Notes: a model not told the origin generated them from the letters alone. Positions 1 to 9,866 are shown, counted from the first letter of the stretch. The stretch is 64,000 nt of DNA from Leucocoprinus leucothites (GCA_013368445.1 JAACJO010000037.1:124001-188000); one strand, 5' to 3'. Program-made: numbers and translations.

Positions 1-306
1 AACGTTTGCGCGTGCTATTTGAGTAGCGATTCTCGTTGATTCCCTAACGCTGTGGTCTTAGCTTTACATTCATCTATGGGACCGTATCTTGCGCGTGTGA
101 TATGTGTGAATTCTGACGTGCGGATTGGCCACTTTTTGCTCGTCATAGGGGCTTCGTACTTTTAGGATGGTCACGACATGGCCTAGTCTGTTCCATATCA
201 AAGCTGAAGCGAATGAGAGCCATTTTTGCGGTGTTACAGGATTGTCACATCGCAAGTTGACAGCTGGGCGTCCCCGTGCCCCATCCTCGCTCATCCTCTC
301 ACTATC
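1..306 (+). promoter_or_regulatory. Upstream region of the membrane-ankyrin gene
   Basis: No gene is visible here. The stretch keeps many CpG dinucleotides, unlike most of the window. It ends in a pyrimidine-rich tract (CATCCTCGCTCATCCTCTC at about 282-300) directly before the ATG at 307, a common fungal 5' UTR feature. An in-frame ATG at 226 also exists, but the residues it would add (227-306) lack family character, so 307 is preferred. No clear TATA box was found. Confidence 0.4.
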
Positions 307-2600
307 ATGTCGACGCCAGGCCTCTGTCTCCCTTCGAACCCGGATACCTCTGGTATCGGCATACGAACTGCTATCTACGCTCAGAATCTACTTAGTTTTG
401 TACCAGCGCTCTTTGCGCTTCACGACGGGAAGGTCACCCCGTTGGAGCTCGAGGCGCTAGAGACTCAGTCGACGACCATTCTCATCACCGCTTTCGCCCT
501 TCTCTTGTCGGTCATCGTTCAGGCCCTCCAACACGGCTTGACCAACTACCACGCTGCCATCATTCTCAACCTCAGCTGGATGAACAACACGAACCTCTTC
601 ATTTACTTTTTCCTTTACGCCTATCATACATTCGAGCTGATGAAAGATGAAGAGATGAAGCAAGGCGGAGACCTACGAGCTTTCTGGGCTCTTCGGAGGA
701 AGAAGGCTATGAAGAATCCCGTATTACTCATTGGCTCCGCACACTTATCCCTCATGTCGGCAGTCGGAATATGGCTCTGGGCGAAACCCATCGCCTTCGG
801 GAATTCCCCGCCTTGTTCACTGTCAGCTTCGCTTTTCGTTGTGGGCCAACGAGCTTCGATTGGCTCTCAAGGGCTACGTGGATGGTCTCTTCTCATATAC
901 AGCCTGCTGCTTATTCCCGGTCTGAACCTAATTGCACCAATCGGGTTCTTCGCTGCACCTATTTGGGTTCTCGGTCGTTTTTTTTCTTTTTCTCTCAAAC
1001 GAGAATCCATGCTCAGGTTCGCGAGAGCTGGGTTAGCCGTGTTGGCCGTCATCAATGCTATCCTTCTGGTTGATACTGAAGTTGCGATTAGTAAGAATCA
1101 AGGTCTGACGGCAAAAGGTGATGGTGATTGGACATTCGGACAGACGCTAGCGCTGCTCCTACTCTTGATTCCCATTCGTGATATCGGAGAAGCACTCTCG
1201 GAACGGCGTGCAAAGACAGCTGGGGAAAGGCTTGAGACTGCGGCAAAGAGAGGAAATCTGGATATGGCTCGTGAGGCTATCAAGTCTGGAGCATCAAGAA
1301 GTGCAATAGGTAAATACATTATTAGTTATGAGAGAGGATATTGAAGTAATTGACTTAGAATCCTCGGTTGTGATTGCATTGAAGGAAGGTCACTTGGATT
1401 TGATAAAGGCTTTGATCGAAAATCCTAGTGGTGGAGAGCCTATATGTGAATAAGAGCTTTGTCTTATTCTTATGTGGCAGAACATTGATTCTTTTAATTC
1501 AGATCCCTCATTACAGGCTGCCCTAACTGCTTATTGTGAGATAGGCATGAGAAGTGAGCTGGTTAGTTCATCAACCCACTACATATATTTATAGTATCTA
1601 TTTAGATACACCAGGATGGAACGCACTTCACCATGCAGTTAAGCAGGGGCATACTAAGATGGTCAAACTCTTGGGTAAGCTTGAGGCAGGTCCCAATCTC
1701 CAAAGTAAGCCAGATGTATTGTCTACTCCTCCCAACATTGACAGTATCTGTTTAGATAAATCTGGGGAGACTGCTCTTCACCTTGCTGCTTGGAATGGGT
1801 GTACAGAGATTGTTGAAGTTCTGGCTGAGCTCAAGGCAGATCCCAACCTCCAAAGTAAGTCAGATGTATTGTCTACTCCTCCCAATATTGATAGTATCTG
1901 TTTAGACAAGGATGGGGAGACTGCTCTTCACCATGCTGTTAGTGGTAGGCATACAGAGATTGTCAAAGTCCTGGCTGAGCTCAAGGCAGATCCCAACCTC
2001 CAAAGTAAGTCAGATGTATTGTCTACTCCTCCCAACATTGACAGTATCTGTTTAGACAAGGATGGGGAGACTGCTCTTCAACATGCTGTTAGGGGTGGAT
2101 ATACAGGGATTGTCAAAGTCCTGGCTGAGCTCAAGGCAGATCCCAACCTCCTTGGTAAGTCAGATATATTGTCTACTCCTCCCAATATTGACAGTATCTG
2201 TTTAGATTCATATGGGTGGACTGCTCTTCACTATGCTGTTATAGGTAGGTATACAGAGATTGTCAAAGTCCTGGCTGAGCTCAAGGCAGATCCCAACCTC
2301 CTTGGTAAGTCAGATGTATTGTCTACTCCTCCCAATATTGACAGTATCTGTTTAGATTCATATGGGTGGACTGCTCTTCACCATGCTGCTAGGTATGGGT
2401 ATACAGAGATTGTCAAAGTCCTGGCTGAGCTCAAGGCAGATCCCAATCTCCTTGGTAAGTCAGATATATTGTCTACTCCTCTCAACATTGACAGTATCTG
2501 TTTAGACAAGGATAGAGAGACTGCTCTTCACCTTGCCACTAAAAACAGGCATACAGAGATTGCCAAATTTCTAACCAAGCTCAAGGTAAATCTAGAGTAG
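307..2600 (+). CDS. Multi-pass membrane protein with C-terminal ankyrin repeats
   Basis: The splice model has exons 307-1309, 1359-1445, 1503-1553, 1606-1704, 1756-1854, 1906-2004, 2056-2154, 2206-2304, 2356-2454 and 2506-2600. These total 1830 nt, or 609 residues plus TAG, and all nine introns are phase 1. Hydrophobic segments lie at about residues 20-38, 55-77, 82-108, 138-158, 190-224, 240-256 and 278-294. This N-terminal half resembles membrane proteins of unknown function that are common in Agaricomycetes. Residues from about 306 onward form ankyrin repeats, degenerate in exons 1-3 and canonical (G-x-TALHxA core) in exons 4-10. Ankyrin repeats normally bind proteins, so a membrane-anchored sensor or adaptor is plausible, but that is inference. 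Reading straight through the introns also stays open from 1554 to 2600, so an unspliced model would give a false separate 348-residue gene. No internal stop is seen, so the gene looks functional. Confidence 0.8.
1606..2600 (+). repeat. Tandem 150-bp exon-intron units, one ankyrin repeat each
   Basis: Seven ankyrin exons start at 1606, 1756, 1906, 2056, 2206, 2356 and 2506, a strict 150-bp period. Six exons are 99 nt (33 codons, exactly one ankyrin repeat) and the last is 95 nt including the stop. The six introns between them (1705-1755, 1855-1905, 2005-2055, 2155-2205, 2305-2355, 2455-2505) are each 51 nt, start GTAAG(T/C) and end GTTTAG. Each has a branch-like TTGAC, is divisible by three and lacks an in-frame stop. 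Splicing joins codons to give NLQ-NKDGETALH or NLL-DSYGWTALH, the expected ankyrin register. Apart from one CpG near 1621 the array has no CpG. Confidence 0.85.
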
Positions 2601-3471
2601 GAAATAGTTAAAAGTGTTGTAAGGTGCATAATGTTTTAGCATATATACCTGATGGGTTCTCATGAACTGGAAATATTAATAGTAGAATTCAACTATACAA
2701 TTTAGGAGACATTTGTATAAATTTTCTTCTTTATGGATAGGAAATTTATAGTACTCTACTATCTACTCCAGTACAATTGTCAGAATACACCAAATGTCAC
2801 TAAGTTGCATTGTCAGACATTATAATGGGCACCAAAACTATGTACAACAGGAATAGGCAATTATAATACAATACAATAAAATAATTTGTTTATTATATCA
2901 CTGTAACAACAGCTAGGCTCATTATAATTACACCAGGTGACTGATGTAACATGTGATAGCATAGGGCTAATGTTATAATTATCCCATAATACCACTGACT
3001 TGGTGTTTGGAGATCTATGGTAGTAATAATTAAAGTAAGAGTATTGGAATATTGTTTATTATAATAGAAAGTATAGCTGTTTTGATATTCCAGGACAGAT
3101 CAATATAATTGCCAATAATAAGTACAGAAGCCTCAAGATCCAAGATAGGGTTATGATTGTATCTTGAGCTATGATTTTGCTGTAGTTGCTGCTATTTGCA
3201 AATTGGGTGATATTCCTTGAGACTTAGATCAAGAAGTTGATATGGTGTAATATCAGAAGGGCACATAGTATATGTGGGTGCAGAAGTAGCACTAGTATCT
3301 GTATAACTGACATATGGGCACTGAATAGGGTACTCAGAAAGGAGAGGGAAGGTGGGACTTGAGAAAGGGGATTGTTGAAGTAAAGCAAGGAGTTGGGAAC
3401 CATGGATGGTATCTAAAGGTGGCAATGCTGCTAAATTAGAAAGTCAATTGTAATGGATGCTCTGGGCTATA
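2601..3471. other. AT-rich CpG-free tail downstream of the ankyrin gene
   Basis: No intact gene. The sequence is shared with 24108-24975. The plus strand carries no recognisable coding potential. The minus strand has a decayed ORF at about 3050-3425, listed separately. A 3' UTR and terminator for the ankyrin gene presumably lie in the first few hundred bases, but I could not place them. Confidence 0.5.
3050..3425 (-). pseudogene. Unrecognised decayed ORF, present in both duplication copies
   Basis: The minus strand reads open from about 3425 to 3050 apart from one TAG after residues HPICK (3192-3194). The copy at about 24560-24930 has CAG at that codon and instead carries a TAG a little upstream, near 24831. 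Each copy therefore disproves the other's stop and implies an ancestral ORF of more than 120 codons. Visible residues include Gln-rich (QQQLQQ) and Ser/Thr/Pro-rich stretches. I do not recognise a family. It could be an exon of a longer gene or chance openness in AT-rich DNA. Confidence 0.35.
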
Positions 3472-3473
3472 TA

Positions 3474-5048
3474 CAGTAGCTCAAAAAGCTATCCCAATGT
3501 TTTCACATTTTGGACATATTTGCTAATACCACAGCAGATATATGGCCTAGCATCCTGAATGTATTCACACAGGTACCTTGACATATTGGGAGCATATATT
3601 GCCATGATCACATGACTTTGTACATCAATGAATTATTAATGAATTATCAAAAATATCTACTCATTGGAACAGTTTTTTGACCTTCTGTCAGCCTCCTAGT
3701 GTCTATCTTGTAACATGCCAGGGGAGCATCAGGGCAGGTGTGGGAGTAATAAACAAGATTATGTGACCTTGGTTGACATGTTGAGATGGTTACAACTGTC
3801 TTTCTTCCTACCACTACATCATGAAAGCTATCTCCTCTACCCAATACTCTCAAGTTACTTCTCTTCTCAAAGATGGCTACTCCTTGTACCAGATTGAACA
3901 TAAAACTGGTCTAGGCAAGTCTACTGTTGGGAGGATCAAGAAAGAAGTTGATGGGAACAAGGAAAACAATAAGGGAGGACATCCTTCCAAGCTTTCTCTA
4001 TGTGATAAAAAAGCAATAATTCACCAAATAACCTCTGGAAAGCTAGACAATGCTGTCCAGACTACAAATTTCATTAACTCTACTCTGTCTGACCCTGTTA
4101 CACCCCAAACTGTCAGAAATACCCTTCAGGACAATAGATTTTGCTCTGTAACCAAGATCAAATGACATTGTGAGAAATGCCTTGACTTTGCACATGAACA
4201 TAGGAACTGGACAGTGGAGGACTGGAAGAGGGTGTTGTGGACAGATGAAACAAAGATCAACAGGATTGGGTTAGATGGAAAGGTGTATACCTGGAAGGAG
4301 AGGGGGGAACCACTGTTAGATAGGACCACTCTCCCTACTGTCAAATATGGAGGGGGTGGTAACATGATAGTGTGGAGGTGTATGGGGTGGAATGGAGTAG
4401 GAAAGCTGATAGAGGTTCAAGGGAATATGGATGCAGTGCAATACTGCGAGATTTTGGACAATGGGGTGGTGGAAAGCTTTGAAAAGTTGGAGATGGAGGA
4501 GGAGGAGAGGATATTCTAGCAGGATAATAACCCAAAACACACCTCAAAACTGGGACAACAATGGTTTGTGGACAACAATATTCAAGTTCTATCATGGCCT
4601 GCACAGTCCCCTGACCTAAATCCCATTGAACACCTCTGGACCTACCTGAAGGACCAGCTGAAGGCATATGAAAGACCACCTAAGGGAGTATTTGAATTGT
4701 GGGAGAGGCTAGTGGAGGAGTGGAATAATATTCCAGCAGAAAGGTGCCAAAGGCTGATAGAAAGCATGCCCAGAAGGATTGAAGCAGTTATCAGGGCAAG
4801 AGGAGGTCATACAAAGTATTGAGTAGGTAATTAACAGGGGGTCAAAAAACTGTCCCAATGAGTAGATATTTTCGATAATTCATTAATAATTCATTGATGT
4901 ACAAGGTCATGTGATCATGGCAATATATGCTCCCAATATGTCAAGGTACTTGTGTGAATATTTTCATGATGCTAAGCCATATATCTGCCCTGGCATTAGC
5001 AAATATGTCCAAAATGCAAAAACATTGGAACAGTTTTTTGAGCCACTG
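3474..5048 (+). mobile_element. Tc1/mariner element, copy 1 (decayed)
   Basis: The ends are CAGTAGCTC at 3474 and GAGCCACTG ending at 5048, flanked by TA (3472-3473 and 5049-5050). Terminal inverted repeats are about 200 bp. It is collinear with the 1593-bp copies at 22231 and 56380 but 1575 bp long, mostly explained by an 18-nt deletion near 4165. The duplicated locus at about 24976-24982 preserves the empty site, so the insertion boundaries are directly supported. Many CpGs of the intact copies are TpG or CpA here. Confidence 0.92.
3821..4822 (+). pseudogene. Tc1-type transposase pseudogene
   Basis: This corresponds to the 339-residue DD34E transposase of the intact copies. The frame is broken by a TGA and an 18-nt deletion at about 4162-4170, in the region between the helix-turn-helix domains and the first catalytic Asp. 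A CAG-to-TAG change lies at 4517-4519, just before the QDND motif. The first catalytic motif (LWTDETK) is intact at about 4236-4256 and the SPDLNPIEH motif is readable at about 4610-4636. The protein cannot be made whole. Confidence 0.9.
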
Positions 5049-5349
5049 TATATAGATGACACCTGTATACTTTGTTATAAGAGTGGTTATATGGTATTAA
5101 ACTGTTAAACAGCTTACAATTGTTGTATTAGCAGAGCAATCAAAACAACTAAGGTAGAGCTCACACAAGATGGTGGTGATCACATGTGGTGACATTGCTG
5201 TAACATCAGGCATGCCACATGAAGATAATACTTAGATTAAATGCATTCTATGTATTGTCAATCAAAGCTCAACTCTGAGCATTTCATTACTATATATTCA
5301 TCTATGCAAGGCCAGGACCCTCAAGAATCCTTGAAAACAGTCATAGGAA

Positions 5350-5830
5350 TGACCTAGTGACCATGATATTTTTTGCTAGCCCATGCAGCTTGGGCTTTGT
5401 CAAGGCCTTTTCTGTAGGCATCTGCATATTATAAAGAATGCATTGCAAACCTGGGGGCTGGATGGTCAGAGTTTGCATAGCCAATTATATAAACAACCTA
5501 CTGATGAATACTTATTATTGGCACAGGCTTCAGGTAGGCCCAGGTATTTTTCTTCAAATCATCTTCACTTAAAGATGCAGGAAGTAACATATACTGCCTC
5601 TTTGCATACCCCCAGGCTTGTTCAATGGGATTGAGCTCACAGTGAATTTCAAAGGAAATGAGAAGTAAGCTTGAGTTTGGTTGAGAGGTAAATATGCTGT
5701 TATGAGGCTCATCTTGCAGTAAATACACTAGGGCATCCTGGAATTGAGGTATTGAAGAAAACTGCCCACAACAAAAGTTTCCTTTATATCTAAGCTACAT
5801 TTCCTTGGAGGTACATTTTTTTTATCTAGG
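5350..5830 (-). pseudogene. Decayed fungal DDE transposase, C-terminal part (copy A)
   Basis: On the minus strand, 5728-5498 encodes HCELNPIEQAWGYAKRQY, the E-containing end motif of a DDE endonuclease family widespread in Agaricomycetes. It is followed, after a frame change, by a DAYRKGLDKAQAAWASKKY-like tail at about 5430-5360. Upstream of the motif the frame is broken. The same remnant occurs at about 25280-25772. Only the C-terminal third is recognisable, with no terminal repeats, so element limits are unknown. It is unrelated to the Tc1 copies next to it. Confidence 0.7.
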
Positions 5831-5993
5831 TCAGATGTCATACCCCTTATGTTTTCATGCCATTTATCACACTTGAGGTCATGTGATCACCACCCTCTCA
5901 TGTGAGCCCTACCATACCTTAGTCAATTGGCTTTACAATTTCTGGAGAAAACAACAATGCTTGGGACAAACTCACCTTCCCAGTCATTATCCT

Positions 5994-6537
5994 TGTTAAG
6001 CACACAAATGCTACAGATACAGGAGCTGACATCAGGGACTGGATCAACAGAGGTGGGACAGAGTTATAGTAGGAGCCAGTCATCAAATGTAGGAGTGGGT
6101 TGTGGCCTCAACTTATGTGTTGTGCCAACTACTGATGCTTGACCTAAATTCCAGACAAGAGAGGAGAGCAGAAGACAAATAGAGAGCAGAGAATTTAGCA
6201 TATTGCTAAGTTGATTATCAGACTAAGGAAACCAAATACAAAGTTGTGCTACTCATATATGATATGAGATATATGATCAGATAAGGAAAACAAAGTAGTA
6301 AATGGAGAAATAATAAAAGTGGAGTCCATAAATTTTACAAGGCTAAAAGATATAAAAATTGCTATTAATTGGTTGTTAGAAAATTTCAACAAGGTGGTAT
6401 GAATTAATGAAATAGAAGATGTTAAGATAAGTCCAAAGGCAAAAGTCTGATAAAGCTGATATGTGAAAGTGGATAAAAATTCAAGGAATAATACTAAGTC
6501 TGAATCATGAGCTGTTATTGATTATCAGCCCATAACA
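5994..6537 (-). repeat. Old GyA-family LTR, reversed
   Basis: This is the reverse complement of the GyA LTR (9867-10425) over its whole length, 544 versus 559 bp. It starts TGTTAAG and ends CATAACA where GyA has CGTGACA. It is CpG-depleted. It is the 3' LTR of an old reversed GyA copy whose other parts are 6666-7906, 8040-8305, 9632-9866 and 18711-19172. Confidence 0.85.
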
Positions 6538-6589
6538 GTATTTCCCCTTAGGGCTGAGCCCTCAAAGCCACATGACATGATCATGGGAA

Positions 6590-6612
6590 CCAATTCAAAC
6601 TCAATATAAATT
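6590..6612 (+). promoter_or_regulatory. CCAAT and TATA boxes before the antisense-ORF pseudogene, copy A
   Basis: CCAAT at 6590-6594 and TATAAATT at 6605-6612 lie 10 bp apart, about 55 bp before the start-codon position at 6666. The arrangement matches GyA (17430-17408, minus) and copy B (32267-32289). Confidence 0.6.
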
Positions 6613-6665
6613 CCGCTCTGAGGGAAAAAATAAGCTTTCCCACAACTTAACTCTCTATCTTTACT

Positions 6666-7906
6666 GTGGCACCTAGCTCCACTACTCAAAGATCTGACCT
6701 GATGAGCAACAGCAACTTGGAGACCAAGTTGTGCAAAATGGAGGAGGAGAATAAACAGAAAGTGGCCAAGGAGGAGGAATGGTGACAAAAGGAAGCAAAG
6801 GAGATAGAACTGACAAAACAAGAGGAAGAGGTGAGAAAGGAGGAGGAGTTGATGAGAAAGATGGCTGAGAAGAAGTGTAAAGAGGCAGAGGAAGCAGAGA
6901 GGAAGAAGAGAGAGACCAAGGAGGCTGTGTGGCTACAGAGGAAGAAAGAAGAGGCTGAGCTCACTAAGTGGATTTGGCTGGAGGCCAAGAAGAAGGAGAA
7001 GGAAGGGCAGAAAATAGAGAATGGGAAAGGAAAGAAAAGGGCAATGAAGGTAGGGGTTGAAATAGTGGAGAGCCCAGCTAAGAAGATGAAGATGACCAAA
7101 AAACACAAGTGGGAACTGGAGTTAGAAAGCCCCATATGAAGCTAATGAGTGGGCCAGCTGAAACAGTTATGACCCAACAGTGGAGTATAGCTGTGGGTCC
7201 ATCCAAGTACCACCTGACAGAGGTGGACAAACACACAGAAAATCTGGAATAGATGCCTGGCTTGGGACTTGCTGGCATTGATGGCTATGAGGCCACTCCC
7301 CTAAGAAAGCAGGGATAATGCAAAAGGTGGCAAGATCAAGAGGGATGGAGACAATGAGTGTGGGCAGTGTTTGTAGTTGGGAAAAAACTGTACTGAGCAA
7401 AGTGACATATGAGTAATTGCCAATATTTTGATATAGCTCAGCTAAATCAATAGGACAGTGGCAAATATATGTGTGAACCATGTCACACATCCAAGCAGAA
7501 GTGTGTGATGCCAATGAAGGCTGACAAGCAGCCTCATGAGCAGACCTATAAGCTTATCATCAAGCAAAGGAAGATCTATGCCATGCAATCAGCTATCTTG
7601 AAGGAGTTGAAGGATATTCAGGCTGAGCTGGGAACTTGGCACTTGGCAGTTGTGTCAAGTATCCAGTCCCAGACTAAGGTTGTGGATGGGTTGGCCAAAG
7701 ACTTTGAGGAATTCTATGACTGACTTGTCCTAGGTGACAAGGTCATGGATGATGAGGCACATAAGAAGGCCCAGGCAGAGTTGGATGCTTGTCTGGTCAT
7801 CCAAAAGAAAGCTGCATCAGAGAAGTCAGATGCCATGTCTGGAGATGAAGAGGGAGTTGGGGAAGAGGAGGTTGAGGGAGAGAAAGAGGGTGAGGATAGT
7901 AAGTAG
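6666..7906 (+). pseudogene. Antisense Zn2Cys6-like gene of old GyA, copy A
   Basis: This is homologous along its length to the GyA antisense gene (17354-16127). The start codon is GTG instead of ATG at 6666. Stops interrupt the Lys/Glu-rich coiled coil (for example TGA after the EEEW residues near 6782). The first cysteine cluster, CGQCL-stop-LGKNC, lies at about 7350-7390 and the second, CEPCHTSKQKC, at about 7474-7506. The intron donor GTGAGT is lost (ATGAGT at about 7409-7414), so splicing would fail. It ends at TAG 7904-7906. Nearly every CpG of the GyA version is TpG or CpA here. Confidence 0.8.
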
Positions 7907-8039
7907 TTGCCTCATGTCTTCCACTCCTCATCATCAGCTTGGCTTTTTAATCATAATTTGTCATATATCATATTGTCTTTTTAGTGCTAGTTGTTGGACT
8001 TGTGTGGGGAATTAATGTGTGTTTTCTTGGTCATTGAAG

Positions 8040-8305
8040 TGTGAATAAGAAGATATAAAGTAAAAGACAGGGTAAGATGGAAATGAGGCTATTGGGTGTA
8101 AGTAAAAACAAATGGTAAGTAGGAAATGTGAAAAATTGTCTAAGTCCAAATAAGAAAAGGAGCAAGCCAGTATCATAGAACAGATAATGAAAGTATGTAG
8201 CTGAAATGAGATCTAGGGTAACAGAAGCAGACTGGGTTTATCAGGATAAGCAGGATAGAAGTCAGAAATAAGTTCAGCCATGTATATAAGTTTGGTGTAG
8301 AGGCT
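8040..8305 (-). pseudogene. Old GyA pol 3' end (chromodomain end)
   Basis: Reverse complement of GyA about 16030-15745: the spacer after pol, the pol stop region (about 8214-8220) and the last codons of the chromodomain. Strongly CpG-depleted. Similarity stops near 8305, where a Copia-type remnant begins. Confidence 0.7.
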
Positions 8306-9631
8306 TGTTGATGTATGGATATAACACCAAGTAGAGAACTAGCTAGGTAGCTAGAGTATAACCTCAAACAAATTTGAGGGGGAGTATGAGAAATAGATGA
8401 GGATTTAGATAGTTACTACTGAAAAACACGAAATATGTGATGAAACTGAACTCTATACTGGTCACTCTGTGAAGCTTCTTGAAAACTATACTAGATTCCT
8501 GACTAAGTGCACTGCTGGCAATACTTAGATAACTTCTTAATCTAAGATCTTTTATCCTGAAGTTGTCTCTATTTCTCTCTAAGGTCAACTGGACCCTGTC
8601 TGTAATCACCTACTCAGCCACTCACTGGCACTGGTGCAGTTGATATGCTTTAACTACAAGCCTTCTTACCTTGGTAGCTACTTTTCTGTAATACTAGATT
8701 GAACTCAAAACTTAGAATATTTATCAGAATTACTAGTGGAAGTCTTTCTGCTAAAGCTCTCTTAGAAGATTGATAGCTTATTCACCTGAAAATGCTTAGT
8801 TTGTGGTCTGCACACCCTATAGCACTATGGAGGCATAGGATCCCTTGCCTATCTGCATGCTGTTGGGCCCTCTTTATATTAATTGAGAGATACAAAAATA
8901 GATGAAATATTCTAGAAAGAAATAGACATGATTTGAAATTTACTAATAGAAAATGACTGAATTGTCCTGGATCTGACTGGGTATACTTTTGCCATGTGAT
9001 GCCAACTGGTAGGTTTGTTTGATTGCCAGGTTATCATATGGGTGGTGGAGTAGCTACCATGCAAGTTTCTTTCATTAATCCTTTCTTGTTCATGGATAAT
9101 TATTTTAGCTGTGATATTTTCTTTATCTGAGGACCTCTGCTATGCCAATGTGACCATCAGTTTGCTTGGCCAATATAGTCAGATGACTGAGCAGTGCAGA
9201 AGTGATGTAGCTAAGTAGTGGGGTAGCTATGTTCTTGTCTTGTACATGTGGAAAGCATGGATTATTATCTGGTAACTGGTCCATTGATCACCCTGGTCCA
9301 GTTCTAGACCCTGGGTCTTACTTTAAGATCATTCAAATTGTGCTTGGCATAGAGGTTTCCCTTGAGTTCTAAAGCAGTAGTTTTGTGATGGTGTTGTCTT
9401 GAAGTTGAGGGTTTGAATTCCTAGAACAGTTCACAACAGGGGACAGCTGTACTAGATCACCAGTCTCACCTGCTATATTGGTTGACTGTATTACTTCTTA
9501 GTAAGTATCTTTGTAGCTACATCACTAATGCACTGTAGAGCTCTTAGATATAGTATCATTCTTTTATAATACTAAGTGTGAAATCACAAAGATATTAGTA
9601 TTTCTTGTTTTCTTTTGGTTTTCATGTCACA
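8306..9631. mobile_element. Probable Copia 3' remnant (polypurine tract plus LTR)
   Basis: This insertion splits the old GyA pol. At 8373-8384 it has TTTGAGGGGGAG, the same 12 bases that precede the 3' LTR of the intact Copia (50443-50454). The following sequence begins TATGAGAAATAG and could be an LTR. Inverted AGAAATA (8389-8395) and TATTTCT (9599-9605) may mark its ends, giving about 1.2 kb. No coding sequence was recognised. No partner LTR or target duplication is visible, so the identity is tentative. Confidence 0.45.
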
Positions 9632-9866
9632 ACAGGATGAACAGCATGCATGGAATCAGGGAGGCAAAGTGTGAACAAATGAGAGCCAGGTTGAGCAATA
9701 ATTTCATATGAACTGAGATATTTTTCAGAAAGCTTCTTGGATGGTCAGGTAATGTGGAAAAATTGAGCTTTAATGAAAACTTTCTGGCTAACTTTGAACT
9801 CCAGGGCTGGTAGCTGACATGCATCAGCAGATTGTTGGTAGTGTTCTTGAGCAGTGGCTATCTCAG
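9632..9866 (-). pseudogene. Old GyA pol fragment
   Basis: Reverse complement of GyA about 15540-15290, the region between integrase core and chromodomain. The intact GyA inserted immediately after 9866, so a new copy of the family lies inside an old, decayed copy in the opposite orientation. Confidence 0.8.

Larger units (their letters stand above)
2317..7784 (+). repeat. Segmental duplication, copy A
   Basis: This block is collinear with 23824-33459 (copy B), direct orientation, about 21.5 kb apart. Shared content in order: the last two ankyrin exons, an AT-rich tail with a decayed minus-strand ORF, a decayed DDE transposase, a reversed Gypsy LTR and the antisense-ORF pseudogene. Copy A has a Tc1 insertion (3474-5048) that copy B lacks. 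Copy B has a hAT insertion (26341-32083) that copy A lacks. Differences seen by eye are mostly transitions. Confidence 0.85.

Noticed and set aside
1554..2600. A separate 348-residue gene with 50-residue repeats
   Set aside because: The extra 17 residues per unit are a GTAAGT-to-GTTTAG intron. Splicing restores exact 33-residue ankyrin repeats in frame with the upstream membrane domain.
5383..5634. Plus-strand 83-residue ORF conserved at 25314-25565
   Set aside because: It is conserved only because the region is duplicated. The minus strand encodes the recognisable transposase motif HCELNPIE.
6525..7135. Hydrophobic minus-strand ORFs (Phe/Leu/Ser-rich)
   Set aside because: They are the complement of the Lys/Glu-rich coiled-coil region of the plus-strand pseudogene; the composition is a shadow effect. 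The same applies at 32181-32909.
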